Below, in pieces: positions 45,194-53,774 of a stretch of 64,000 nucleotides of DNA (position 1 is its first letter; every line of letters starts with the position of its first letter). The notes under the pieces were generated by a model. It did no database searches. It saw only the letters and a list, made by a program, of their open reading frames with translations, and had not been told where the DNA came from. Source of the stretch: CAWHNT01 sp963830775. Its GTDB lineage: Bacteria > Pseudomonadota > Alphaproteobacteria > Geminicoccales > Geminicoccaceae. The DNA lies in contig CAWHNT010000022.1 of the NCBI GenBank assembly GCA_963830775.1, positions 1 to 64,000 of the forward strand. Reading direction: 5' to 3'. The position numbers were made by a program, and so were the translations under genes.

Positions 45194-45419
45194 GGACCTC
45201 CTGCAGCGCCGGATGGCCGAGCAGCCGGTCCACGGCACCCGTGAGGCGGGCGTTCTCATCCAGCAGCACGGCCAGGAACCGCCGCCGCTCCTCCGGGCTC
45301 AGCTCGGGGCAGTCGCGCAGGATCTCGGAGACCGAGCGGATGGTGGTGAGCGGCGTCTTCAGCTCGTGCTCGACCTCCTCGTAGGTCAGCCGCCCGCCGG
45401 GTTGCGCCACAGATGCCAT
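45186..45419 (-). CDS. Stand-alone HisKA (histidine-kinase dimerisation) protein
   Basis: A 77-residue protein containing only a HisKA helix pair: YEEVEHELKTPLTTIRSVSE (phospho-acceptor His in EHELKTPLT), then ELSPEERRRFLAVLLDENAR and LTGAVDRLLG. There is no ATPase domain, sensor domain or membrane segment. It could be a phosphotransfer or dimerisation partner for another kinase. ATG 45419 has a GGAG upstream; a TTG seven codons earlier is the alternative. Its 3' end overlaps ymdB by 8 nt on the opposite strand. Confidence 0.65.
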   Translation of the reverse strand: MASVAQPGGRLTYEEVEHELKTPLTTIRSVSEILRDCPELSPEERRRFLAVLLDENARLTGAVDRLLGHPALQEVLS

Positions 45420-45532
45420 CACGCAGCTCTCCAATGACAACTCCGGCCACTGCCGACGCTAAGCAACCGGCAGCGACGGCCCAATGACACCGATCGCCCT
45501 TGCGGCGATCTGACACCTAAGGCGCAAGGCCG

Positions 45533-46718
45533 ATGGACTACCCGACGATCAAGATCCTGCCCGGCGAGGACCGGCGCCTGCGCACCGGCGCCCCCTGGCT
45601 CTACTCGAACGAGCTCAAGATGGACGAGGCGGCCAAGGCGCTGCCGCGCGGCAGCGTCGTGCGGCTGATGGCGCCGAACGGCAAGATCCTGGGCCTCGCC
45701 CACTTCAACCCCCACACGCTGATCGCCGCCCGCCTCCTCACCCGCAACAAGGACGGCAAGGTCGACCGCACCTTCCTGGAGCGGCGGATCGCGCGGGCCC
45801 TGGCCCTGCGAAGCAAGCTCTATGCCGAGCCCTGGTACCGCCTCGTCCACGCCGAGGCCGACGGCCTGCCCGGGCTGATCGTGGACCGGTTCGGCGACGT
45901 GGTCGTGCTCCAGGCCAACACCGCCGGCATGGACGTGCTGGAAGGCGAGGTCGCGGCCGTGCTCGACCGCCTGCTGGACGCCCGCGTCATCATCGCCCGC
46001 GACGAGGCCGGCTCGCGCCAGCTCGAAGGGCTGCCGGCCGAGACGCGGGTGCTCAAGGGCGAAGCACCCGACCGAGTCCTGGTTCGCGAGAACGGGGTCG
46101 AGTTCGAGGCCGACCCGATGGGCGGGCAGAAGACCGGCTGGTTCTACGACCAGCGCCACAACCGCGCCTTCGCCGCATCCTTGTGCAGCGGCGAGGACGT
46201 GCTCGACCTCTACACCTATGCCGGCGGCTTCGGGCTCACCGCGGCCACCAGGGGTGCGAAGCACGTCACCCTGGTCGACGGCTCGGAGGGTGCCCTGGCG
46301 CTCGCCGCCGGGACCGCCGCCCGGCACGGCCTCGCCGAGCGCTGCCGCCTCGAGAAGGCCGACGCCTTCGACTGGCTCGCCGCCCAGGCCGACGAGAAAG
46401 CAGCGCTTCGGTGTCGTCATCGCCGACCCGCCCGCCTTCGTCCGTTCCAAGCGCGACCTCCAGCCGGGCCTCAAGGGCTACCGGAAGCTGGCCCGCGGTG
46501 CCGCGGCGCTGGTCACCGAGCCGGGCTTCCTTTGCCTCGGCTGCTGCTCCTATCATGTCACGATGGAGGCGTTCCGCGAGGCGACATGGGCCGGTATCCG
46601 CGAGGCCGGACGGGGCGGGCGGCTGCTGACGAGTGCTGGCGCCGGGCCGGACCACCCGACCCACCCGAGCCTGCCCGAGAGTGCCTACCTCAAGTTCCTG
46701 GTCTACGCCCTGGACTAG
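45533..46718 (+). CDS. rlmI: 23S rRNA m5C methyltransferase RlmI (one frameshift)
   Basis: 394 residues after removing one extra A near 46402 (1186 nt = 3n+1). A PUA domain comes first (GEDRRLRTGAPWLYSNELKM, RGSVVRLMAPNGKILGLAHF), then a small beta domain with DGLPGLIVDRFGDVVVLQAN, then the SAM-dependent methyltransferase: GQKTGWFYDQRHNRAFAASL, VLDLYTYAGGFGLTAATRGA and, in the next frame, VVIADPPAFVRSKRDLQPGL with DPPAF as the catalytic loop and LGCCSYHVTMEAF containing the Cys nucleophile region. It methylates large-subunit rRNA. Confidence 0.9.
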
Positions 46719-46813
46719 GAACTCAACCAGAAGTTGTTGTAATCGCGCTCTGCTTCTACTAGCACGTTAGGCGTCCGGTCGCTGCCTGCGGCCGTTCCCG
46801 AGAGGGAAGTGGG

Positions 46814-48976
46814 ATGGACGCCGACAAGCCAGCCTCGAGCGAGCCCGCCCAAGGTGAGCCCTCATTGGGGGCGGATCGCACCGACCCCCTGCTGCAGGCG
46901 CTCCTCCGCCTGATCCGCCAGCTCGAGCGGCCTTGCGCCGAGGCTGAGCTGCGCAATGCTGTGGCCTTGCCGGAGGGCGGGGCCGATCCCGCCTGTCTCG
47001 TGCGCGTGGCCGAGCGCGTCGGCCTCAGCGCCCGGCTGGAGCATGCCGGGCGCCGACGGCTCGAGAGCACGTCGCCGCCCTACCTTCTCTTCGGCCACGA
47101 GCCCGGCAAGGTGTGGCTGGTGCGCGCCCGCACCGGCCGGCACCTCGTGCTGGTCGACCCGGTCGAGGGGGGCGCTTCCGCCTTCACCCCTCGCCAGGCA
47201 GCCCAGATGGGCACCCGGATCCTGCGGGTAGCACCGCGGCTGGTGGAGACCGAGACCCGGGCCTGGCGTTCCGAGCTGCTGCGCCGCGTGCGCCCCGTCC
47301 TCTGGCAGATCGGCCTGGCCTCGGTGGTCAGCAACCTCCTGGCCCTGGCAACGCCGATCTTCATGATGACCGTCTACAACCAGGTCATCAAGCACGGCTC
47401 CCTGCGCACGCTGGACGCGCTGGCCATCGGCATGGTGAGCCTCTTCGTCTTCGACCTCGTGCTCCGCGCCCTGCGCGGCCACCTCGCCGCCCACACCGGT
47501 GCGCGGCTCGAGGCGGCACTGGGCAGCGAGACGGTCCATCATCTGGTCAACCTGCCCTACCGCAGCTTCGAGGCCATGCCCGCGGGCCAGATGCTGGAGC
47601 GCCTGCGCCAGCTCGACCAGCTGCGCCAGTTCCTCACCGGCAACCTGCCGCTCCTGATCGTCGACCTCGCCTTCGTCGGCCTGTTCGTGATCGCCCTCTT
47701 CATCCTCACACCGCCTCTGGCGCTGGTGACCCTGGCCGTGATGCCGCTCTTCGTCCTCCTCTCGGCCCTGGCCCATCGCCGCCAGTCCGCCCTGCAGAAG
47801 GCGGGCTTCCGCGCCGGTGCCGGCAAGGCCTCGACCCTGGGCGAGACCGTGACCCACGCGCTCACCGTCAAGGCGCTGGGCCTGGAAGCGGAGATGGAGC
47901 GGCGGTTCGAGGCCCGCCTGGTCGAGAGTGCGTGGACCGGCTTTCGCACCGGCAGCGCTGGCCAGCTCGTGGGCTCCCTTGCCCAGGGGCTCCAGCACGG
48001 CACCGCCCTAGTCCTCGTCTATGTCGGCGCCCGCATGATCATCTCGGGCGAGCTCAGCGTCGGCGCGCTCGTCGCCGCCACCATCCTCTCCGCCCGCGCC
48101 CTGGCTCCCATGCGCCAGCTCTTCTTCGCCTGGACCCAGCTGCAGCAGGCCCGCGAGGCCCTGAGCCGCCTCGACGGGCTGATGCGCGAGCGCGCGGAGA
48201 CCCCGGTCACCCGTGGCGGGGAGGTCCGGCTCACGGGCCGGGTCGAGCTGGAGCATGTGGGCTTCCGCTACGCCGAAGGGCGGCCACCGGCGCTGGTCGA
48301 TGTGAGCCTCAGGCTCGAGCCCGGCACGGCACTGGGCATCGTCGGCGCTCCCGGCTCGGGCAAGAGCACCCTGATCAAGCTCATCCTGGGCCTCGAGCGC
48401 CCGAGCGAGGGCCGGGTCGCCCTCGACGATCTCGACCTCGCCGGCCTCTCCCCCGCCGTGTACCGGCAGCAGATCGGCGTCGTGCCGCAGGAGGTGCAGC
48501 TCTTCTCCGGCACCGTGGCCGAGAATATCGGGCTCGGTGCCGCCGACCGCTCCTTCGCCCGGATCGTCGCCGCGGCCCGCTTCGTCGGCGCCCACGACTT
48601 CATCCAGCGCCTGCCCGATGGTTACGAGACAGCGTTGGGCGAGCGCGGCACCGGCCTGTCGCTGGGGCAGCGCCAGCTCATCTCCATCGCCCGGGCCCTT
48701 GTCCGCAACCCGCGGCTCCTGATCCTGGACGAGGCAACGAGCGCCCTCGACGCCACCGCCGAGGCCTTCCTGCTGCGCAACCTCAAGCGTGCCGGGGGCG
48801 GCCGGACCATGATCCTGGTCACCCATCGCCCGGCCGTGCTCGAGATCTGCGACCGCGTCGTCATGCTGGAGCAGGGCCGCATCGCCCGCGCCGGCAGCCC
48901 CGTCGAGCTGGCCCCGCTGCTCCGGCCGCGGGTGCGGCATGGCGGTCTCCAGGTCGTGGCGGTTGGGGAGAAATAG
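46814..48976 (+). CDS. Type I secretion ABC transporter/permease
   Basis: A 720-residue exporter of the HlyB/PrtD type. Residues 1-145 are a degenerate C39-peptidase-like domain (YLLFGHEPGKVWLVRARTGR, HLVLVDPVEGGASAFTPRQA) without the catalytic Cys. The membrane domain has about six helices (VVSNLLALATPIFMMTVYNQ, LLIVDLAFVGLFVIALFILT). The ATPase has Walker A VGAPGSGKSTLIKLILG, signature GTGLSLGQRQLISIARALV, and Walker B LLILDEATSALD. It overlaps no gene but ends 1 nt before the HlyD start. No RTX-type substrate is found nearby. Confidence 0.92.
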   Translation: MDADKPASSEPAQGEPSLGADRTDPLLQALLRLIRQLERPCAEAELRNAVALPEGGADPACLVRVAERVGLSARLEHAGRRRLESTSPPYLLFGHEPGKVWLVRARTGRHLVLVDPVEGGASAFTPRQAAQMGTRILRVAPRLVETETRAWRSELLRRVRPVLWQIGLASVVSNLLALATPIFMMTVYNQVIKHGSLRTLDALAIGMVSLFVFDLVLRALRGHLAAHTGARLEAALGSETVHHLVNLPYRSFEAMPAGQMLERLRQLDQLRQFLTGNLPLLIVDLAFVGLFVIALFILTPPLALVTLAVMPLFVLLSALAHRRQSALQKAGFRAGAGKASTLGETVTHALTVKALGLEAEMERRFEARLVESAWTGFRTGSAGQLVGSLAQGLQHGTALVLVYVGARMIISGELSVGALVAATILSARALAPMRQLFFAWTQLQQAREALSRLDGLMRERAETPVTRGGEVRLTGRVELEHVGFRYAEGRPPALVDVSLRLEPGTALGIVGAPGSGKSTLIKLILGLERPSEGRVALDDLDLAGLSPAVYRQQIGVVPQEVQLFSGTVAENIGLGAADRSFARIVAAARFVGAHDFIQRLPDGYETALGERGTGLSLGQRQLISIARALVRNPRLLILDEATSALDATAEAFLLRNLKRAGGGRTMILVTHRPAVLEICDRVVMLEQGRIARAGSPVELAPLLRPRVRHGGLQVVAVGEK

Positions 48977-48977
48977 G

Positions 48978-50291
48978 ATGGCTACCTTAGAGCAGGACTG
49001 CCCATCTTCGGCCCAGGCGTTGATCGAGAGCGGCAGCTCGGCCATCGCCGGCATGCTGATCGCCACCATCGCCGCCCTCGTCCTCACCTTCCTGGGCTGG
49101 CTCGCCTGGGCCGAGGTCGAGGAGGTGGTCCACGCCGCGGGCCGGGTCGAGCCGATCGGCCGCTCCAAGATCGTCAACCACCCGCATGGCGGCCGCACGG
49201 CCGAGATCCTGGTCCGCGACGGCGACCAGGTCGCCGCCGGCCAGCCCCTCCTCACACTCGACACCGAGGTCGCGAAGAGCGAGCAGGCGGAGCTGCTGGG
49301 CCGCTGGCAGGCGCTGGCGGTCGAGGTGGCGCGGCTGGAGGCCGAGCAGGCCGGCAGCCCGGCTGCCTTCGAGCCCACCCTGGCAGCCGCCCGCCCCGAC
49401 CTCGTCGGTGCCGCCCAGACGCTCCTTGCTGCCCGGCGCGAATCCCAGGAATCGCGGCGCGAAGGTGCGGAGAAACAGGCTCAGACCCGACGCGGCGACC
49501 TCAACACGGCTGCCGCGGAGATGGGCCGGCTGCGCAACCGGCTGGTCCTGATGCGCCAGGAGCGCGACGCCGTCCGCGAGCTTGCCGCCCGCGGCCTCTA
49601 CCCGCAGCTGAAGCTGATCGCGGTCGAGCGCCAGACCGCCGATTCCGAGGGCGAGCTCGCCAAGGCCGAGGCCGCCGCCGCGGCCGCCAGGTCCGCTTTG
49701 GCGGAAAGCGAGAGCCGGCTTGCCAGTGTCGAGCATGACTGGCGCTCGAACGTGCTGGGCGAGCTGGCCCAGGCCACGGCCGAGCGCGACCGGCTGGGCG
49801 AGCAGCTCCGCGCCCAGACCACCCTGATCGCGAACGCCGTGCTGCGGGCACCAGTCCCCGGCATCGTTCAGGACCTCGCGATCGCCGGCCCCGGCCAGTC
49901 CGTCGCGGCCTACGAGACCCTGATGCGGATCGTGCCCCTGGGCGAGGGCCTCTCGGTCGAGGCTCGGGTCGCCAACGAGGATATCGGCCGCCTAAGGGTC
50001 GGCATGCCGGCCGAGATCAAGGTCCGCGCCTTCGACTATCTGCGCTTCGGCAAGATCGACGGTTCGGTCCGCCGCGTCGCCGCCGACGCCACGCCCGACC
50101 CGGCCTCCGGCACGCTGGCCTACACCGTCACCGTCGCCGCCGACCGCTACCGCCTGGGCGTGAACCCCGGCCAGCTCGAGATGGTCCCGGGCATGGTGGT
50201 CGACGTCGACCTCAAGGTCGGCGAGCGCACCATCCTCTCCTACCTCACCGACCGCATCCTGAGCTTCCGCGAGGCCTTCCGCGAAACCTGA
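48978..50291 (+). CDS. HlyD-family periplasmic adaptor
   Basis: A 437-residue membrane-fusion protein for the adjacent exporter. One N-terminal membrane helix (MLIATIAALVLTFLGWLAWA), a lipoyl/barrel-sandwich half (VEPIGRSKIVNHPHGGRTAE, ILVRDGDQVAAGQPLLTLD), a long coiled-coil hairpin (about 105-300), the second half-motif VLRAPVPGIVQDLAIAGPGQ and a C-terminal beta domain with VVDVDLKVGERTILSYLTDR. It should bridge the inner-membrane exporter to a TolC-like channel, which is not encoded here. The stop of the exporter gene and this ATG are separated by a single base. Confidence 0.92.
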   Translation: MATLEQDCPSSAQALIESGSSAIAGMLIATIAALVLTFLGWLAWAEVEEVVHAAGRVEPIGRSKIVNHPHGGRTAEILVRDGDQVAAGQPLLTLDTEVAKSEQAELLGRWQALAVEVARLEAEQAGSPAAFEPTLAAARPDLVGAAQTLLAARRESQESRREGAEKQAQTRRGDLNTAAAEMGRLRNRLVLMRQERDAVRELAARGLYPQLKLIAVERQTADSEGELAKAEAAAAAARSALAESESRLASVEHDWRSNVLGELAQATAERDRLGEQLRAQTTLIANAVLRAPVPGIVQDLAIAGPGQSVAAYETLMRIVPLGEGLSVEARVANEDIGRLRVGMPAEIKVRAFDYLRFGKIDGSVRRVAADATPDPASGTLAYTVTVAADRYRLGVNPGQLEMVPGMVVDVDLKVGERTILSYLTDRILSFREAFRET

Positions 50292-50293
50292 GC

Positions 50294-50962
50294 CTATGGC
50301 AGCTCGGGCTTCGCCAGGATCTCCTGCGTGTAGTGCTCGCTGACCTCGGAGAACGGCCGCCGGGCGCTGTCGTAGAGCACGGCACGGTGCTCGAAAAGGA
50401 AAGGCGGCGGCGCCAGTGGCTCCCTGGAAGTGCCGCAGAGCGCCGCGCCCGACCGACGCTCCCAGCCCTCGGGCAAGGGCTGCCACAAGAGCTCGGCACT
50501 GAAGGTCTGGCGATAGGGCTGGAGCGGCTGGACCGCCCGCCCGAACGGGGTGTCGGTCGTCTCCAGAAGGCGGTTCATTTCGGGCGTGAGGCGCGCCGGC
50601 ACATACCAGTTGTCGGCCTCGGACAGCACATGCTCGCCGCACACCAGCTGGACCCGCCGGTACTTCAGCTCCTCGGGCTCGGCGACCTGCAGCCGCTGGA
50701 GCTGATCCTGTGTCGGCGGCTTGGCGGCTCCGGCGATCAGCCGGGCCCGCACCTTGGGCTCGGCTGCCAAGCCCCGCGCCGAGCACCAGGCCTCAAGGCT
50801 TGCGGTGGCGCTTCGGCTGCCCAGGATGCGCGCGTTCAGCGTCTGCACGAGGGCCATCGCCTCCAGCCGCTGCCAGCAGCCGGCATCCTGCCCGACCGCA
50901 GCACCGCCCGTCGCCAGCAGCAGACCGAGGGTGAGGCCGAACCGGGCCGCCGTGCGGGTCAG
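50294..50962 (-). CDS. Secreted chorismate-lyase-like protein
   Basis: About 222 residues with a signal peptide (FGLTLGLLLATGGAAVGQDA). The mature part contains YRRVQLVCGEHVLSEADNWY, VPARLTPEMNRLLETTDTPF, GRAVQPLQPYRQTFSAELLW and PPPFLFEHRAVLYDSARRPF, a pattern like the UbiC (chorismate lyase) fold. True UbiC enzymes are cytoplasmic, so an exported version probably binds something else. No ATG fits the signal peptide; the likely start is CTG at 50962, overlapping the lipoprotein stop (CTGA), or a start hidden by a base error. Confidence 0.6.
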   Translation of the reverse strand: MTRTAARFGLTLGLLLATGGAAVGQDAGCWQRLEAMALVQTLNARILGSRSATASLEAWCSARGLAAEPKVRARLIAGAAKPPTQDQLQRLQVAEPEELKYRRVQLVCGEHVLSEADNWYVPARLTPEMNRLLETTDTPFGRAVQPLQPYRQTFSAELLWQPLPEGWERRSGAALCGTSREPLAPPPFLFEHRAVLYDSARRPFSEVSEHYTQEILAKPELP

Positions 50963-51360
50963 CTCGCCCGGCCCCGCTGCCGCTTCGGACCGGTCATGCT
51001 GACCACGTCGAGGCCGCCGCCGGTGTTCTTGGCCAGGGTGAAGGTGCGCTCGCTCCAGTCGTTGCAGTAGCCGAAGCTGCCGGTGCCGGTGGCGTTGCCG
51101 AGCGGGAAGCTGTCGTTCTGGCGCTCGTCCCACCAGTGATAGCGCACGTTCATCACCACGCGCTCCGGCGTCTCCTCGACCACGGTGGCCTTCACCGGGG
51201 TCATCCGCGGCTGCGGGCAGGCGGCGTTCTTCTCCAGCGCATTGGCCTCGTAGAAGCTCACCACCTTGTACTGCAGGCCGTCATAGCCCCCGAGCGAAGG
51301 CCCGGCACAGGCGCCAAGGGCGAGCATGAGAAGAAGGCTTGATCGGTTGGCGGTCATCAT
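50959..51360 (-). CDS. Small envelope lipoprotein, paralogue 4
   Basis: A 133-residue lipoprotein with signal MMTANRSSLLLMLALGAC (acylated Cys 18). The mature part has GGYDGLQYKVVSFYEANALE, a Cys in KNAACPQPRMTPVKA, VVMNVRYHWWDERQND, a Cys in FGYCNDWSERTFTLAKN and the C-terminal GGGLDVVSMTGPKRQ. The two Cys, the YHWWDE/HYSF-like middle strand and the GGGLxxxSMxGP ending match the three lipoproteins at 3.8-13.6 kb. GGAG lies upstream of the ATG at 51360. It overlaps the downstream UbiC-like gene start. Confidence 0.75.
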   Translation of the reverse strand: MMTANRSSLLLMLALGACAGPSLGGYDGLQYKVVSFYEANALEKNAACPQPRMTPVKATVVEETPERVVMNVRYHWWDERQNDSFPLGNATGTGSFGYCNDWSERTFTLAKNTGGGLDVVSMTGPKRQRGRAS

Positions 51361-52767
51361 CTGGCTCCGTAGGCTCCCGTCGCGCCGTGGCGCACGTGCC
51401 GGAAGGTACAGCTCGAATATAGTGCCTTGCTGTGAGGTTGCTCTCAGCTCGATCTCACCACCTTGCGCGCGGAGCAGCTCGCGGCAGATGGCGAGCCCGA
51501 GACCGCTCCCGCCGGGCTTGGTCGAGCCCGCGAACGGCTCGAACAAGCGCTCGCGGATGCGGGGTGGGATGCCGGGCCCGGTGTCCGAAACCGTGAGCCG
51601 CACTTCCTGTTCCCCGCTGTCCGCCTTGAAGGTGAGCTCGCCGCCGCGCTCGCCCATGGCGTCATAGGCGTTGCGGGCGAGGTTGAGGAGCACCCGGTGC
51701 AGCTGGTCCGGGTCGGCCATCAGCTCCAGCCTGGGATCGACCTCCACACGCCAGCGCACCGGCTCCCGGCGCTCGGCCAAGGTACCCCGCACCCGCTCGA
51801 TCAGCTCCACGAGCCTGAGCCGCCTGGGTGTGGGCGGCTCGGGGCGGCTGCTCGCATAGTCCAGGGTCGCGGCACAGAGCCGGATCGCGCGGTCGAGGGT
51901 CTCGATCAGGCGCGAGCCCACCCGCCGCATCTCTGGGTCGGGGCTGGCCTCGAGCCGGTCGGATACGAGGACGGCCGTGGCCAAGAGGTTGCGCAGATCG
52001 TGGCTCATCCGCCCGACTGCGGCCCCGAGGGCAGCCAGCCGCGTCTTCTCCTGCAGCGCCCGGCGCAGGCCCAGGCGCATCCCGGCCAGCTCGCGCTCGA
52101 CCACTCCTATCTCATCGGTACGGGAGCTGGGGCTGAGGTCTGCGGTGGCGTCCTCGGGCCGGTCGCGGAAGGCCGCGAGCTCGGCCGTGATCCGGCGCAA
52201 CGGGCGGACCATCAGGAGCTGCAGGCTGATGAAGAGGAGCAGCGCCACGCCGATCGACAGCACCACCGACAAGGTGAGGATGCGGATCGAGTAGTCGACC
52301 ATCTCCGACCACAGCCGCGCCTCGGGCAGGACGATGTCGACCACCACCGTCTGGTCGGGCTCGTGCGCATAGCCGATCACCCGCAAGGTGCGGCTGCCGC
52401 CGGCCAGCAACGTCCGGATCGCATCCGGGATCAGGGTCGCGGGCGTGCGCTCGCGCAGGTCGACGGTGGCCTGCACCGGGCGGTCGCGGCCCAGCATGAG
52501 CTGGGCCTGCGGCCGATGCAGCGTGATCGAGAAGGAGCCGGCCTCGCGCAGGAGGGTCATCTTGGTGGCGCGGTCGAGGCGCGAGGCGCCCTCCATGTCG
52601 AGCGCAATGGTCGCCAGATAGGCGGCATCGATCCGCTCGGTGAGAAAGACAAGCCGAAAGCGGGCAATCGAGGGCAGGTAGATCAGGACCTCGCCCAGGA
52701 GCACGAAAACGACGGTGAGGAGCAGGATCTTGCCGGAGAGACCTCTGCCCAGGGCCGGTCGCTGCAT
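51357..52767 (-). CDS. Membrane sensor histidine kinase
   Basis: A sensor kinase of about 469 residues: two membrane helices (LLLTVVFVLLGEVLIYLP and LTLSVVLSIGVALLLFISLQ) around a periplasmic domain of about 160 residues, a HAMP linker (VRPLRRITAELAAFRDRPED), HisKA with GRMSHDLRNLLATAVLVSDR, and an ATPase domain with LNLARNAYDAMGERGG, VSDTGPGIP and GGSGLGLAICRELLRAQGGE. As read the frame has no stop and runs into the lipoprotein. Removing one base gives a TGA at 51357-51359 overlapping its ATG, and the length is then 3n. No response regulator gene is adjacent. Confidence 0.85.
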
Positions 52768-52979
52768 CCGCCGCCAACTCCAGGGGCGGCGAATGACCGC
52801 CGCGTCGCGCCGCTTCTATCGTCGCATTGCCGCTTGCGGAAGCGCTTGCCAGCGCTGCGCAGGGCGAAGTAGGAGAGGGGCCGCGCGACGCGCCCCGTCG
52901 TGGGCGCGGAGTGTTCCTGTTGCCCTTTGTCAATTGTGCGGTCGCCCCCGGCGGCCAGCCGGAGCCGAGGTTCTAGCCC

Positions 52980-53114
52980 GTGAAGCGCACCTATCAGCCG
53001 AGCCGCCTCGTCCGCAAGCGACGGCACGGGTTCCGCTCGCGCATGGCCACGACCGGTGGGCAGAGGGTGGTCGCTGCCCGGCGGGCGCGCGGGCGCAAGC
53101 GCCTGTCGGCTTGA
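52980..53114 (+). CDS. rpmH: Ribosomal protein L34
   Basis: A 44-residue highly basic protein starting at GTG: KRTYQPSRLVRKRRHGFRSR, then MATTGGQRVVAARRARGRKR and LSA. Sequence and length are typical of L34. It is the first gene of the rpmH-rnpA-yidD-yidC-engB series. Its stop overlaps the rnpA TTG (TTGA). Confidence 0.95.
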   Translation: MKRTYQPSRLVRKRRHGFRSRMATTGGQRVVAARRARGRKRLSA

Positions 53115-53503
53115 GCGAGGGTGCAGCACCTCGGGTGCTGCCGGAAACGCAGATCGTGCGGCTGCGGCGACGGCGTGAGTTCCTGGCGGCGGCCCGCGGT
53201 CTGAAGGCGGGGGCCAGGGCCTTTACACTGCAGGCCGTGCGCCGCCCGGGCGAGACCGCCGCCGCCGAGATCGGCATCGGGATCACCGTGACCCGCAAGA
53301 TCGGCGGTGCCGTGGTCCGCAACCGGGCCCGGCGCCGCCTGCGCGAGGCCCTGCGCCGGGTTGCACCGGAGCGAGGCCAGCCCGGTCACGACTATGTCGT
53401 GGTGGCCCGCCCGCCGGCCCTGACCCAGCCGTTCGAGGATCTGGTCCGGGATCTGGGCGGCAGCTTTGGCGGGATCGGCCGACGCCTGACGAAGGCCGAT
53501 TAG
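53111..53503 (+). CDS. rnpA: Ribonuclease P protein component
   Basis: About 130 residues. RnpA assists the RNA subunit in trimming tRNA 5' ends. The conserved RLRRRREFLAAARGLKAGAR, IGIGITVTRKIGGAVVRNRA and RRRLREALRRVAPERGQPGH (the RNR box) are all present, followed by DYVVVARPPALTQPFEDLVR. The TTG at 53111 overlaps the rpmH stop; a GTG at 53156 directly before the conserved domain is the alternative start. Confidence 0.92.
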   Translation: MSEGAAPRVLPETQIVRLRRRREFLAAARGLKAGARAFTLQAVRRPGETAAAEIGIGITVTRKIGGAVVRNRARRRLREALRRVAPERGQPGHDYVVVARPPALTQPFEDLVRDLGGSFGGIGRRLTKAD

Positions 53504-53507
53504 CGCC

Positions 53508-53774
53508 GTGGCCCACCTGCTCGCAGCCCTGGTGCGACTGTATCAGCTCTTGCTCTCGCCCGTGCTTTCCCCCAATTGCCGCTACCTGCCGACCTGCTCC
53601 GCCTACGCGATCGAAGCCCTGCGCACGCATGGTGCCGTGAGGGGGTCCTGGCTGGCCCTGGCCCGTGTGCTGCGCTGCCATCCCTGGGGCGGGCATGGCT
53701 ACGACCCCGTCCCGCCGCCGCCCAGACCATCAGCCGCTGATCGCCGGGTGAACGAGGAACCTGCACCGTCATGA
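53508..53774 (+). CDS. yidD: Membrane protein insertion efficiency factor YidD
   Basis: An 88-residue YidD starting with GTG: LLAALVRLYQLLLSPVLSPN, CRYLPTCSAYAIEALRTHGA and LALARVLRCHPWGGHGYDPV, with the three conserved Cys and the HPW.GGxGxDPVP ending. It is inner-membrane associated and helps YidC. Its stop overlaps the yidC ATG (ATGA). Confidence 0.93.
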   Translation: MAHLLAALVRLYQLLLSPVLSPNCRYLPTCSAYAIEALRTHGAVRGSWLALARVLRCHPWGGHGYDPVPPPPRPSAADRRVNEEPAPS

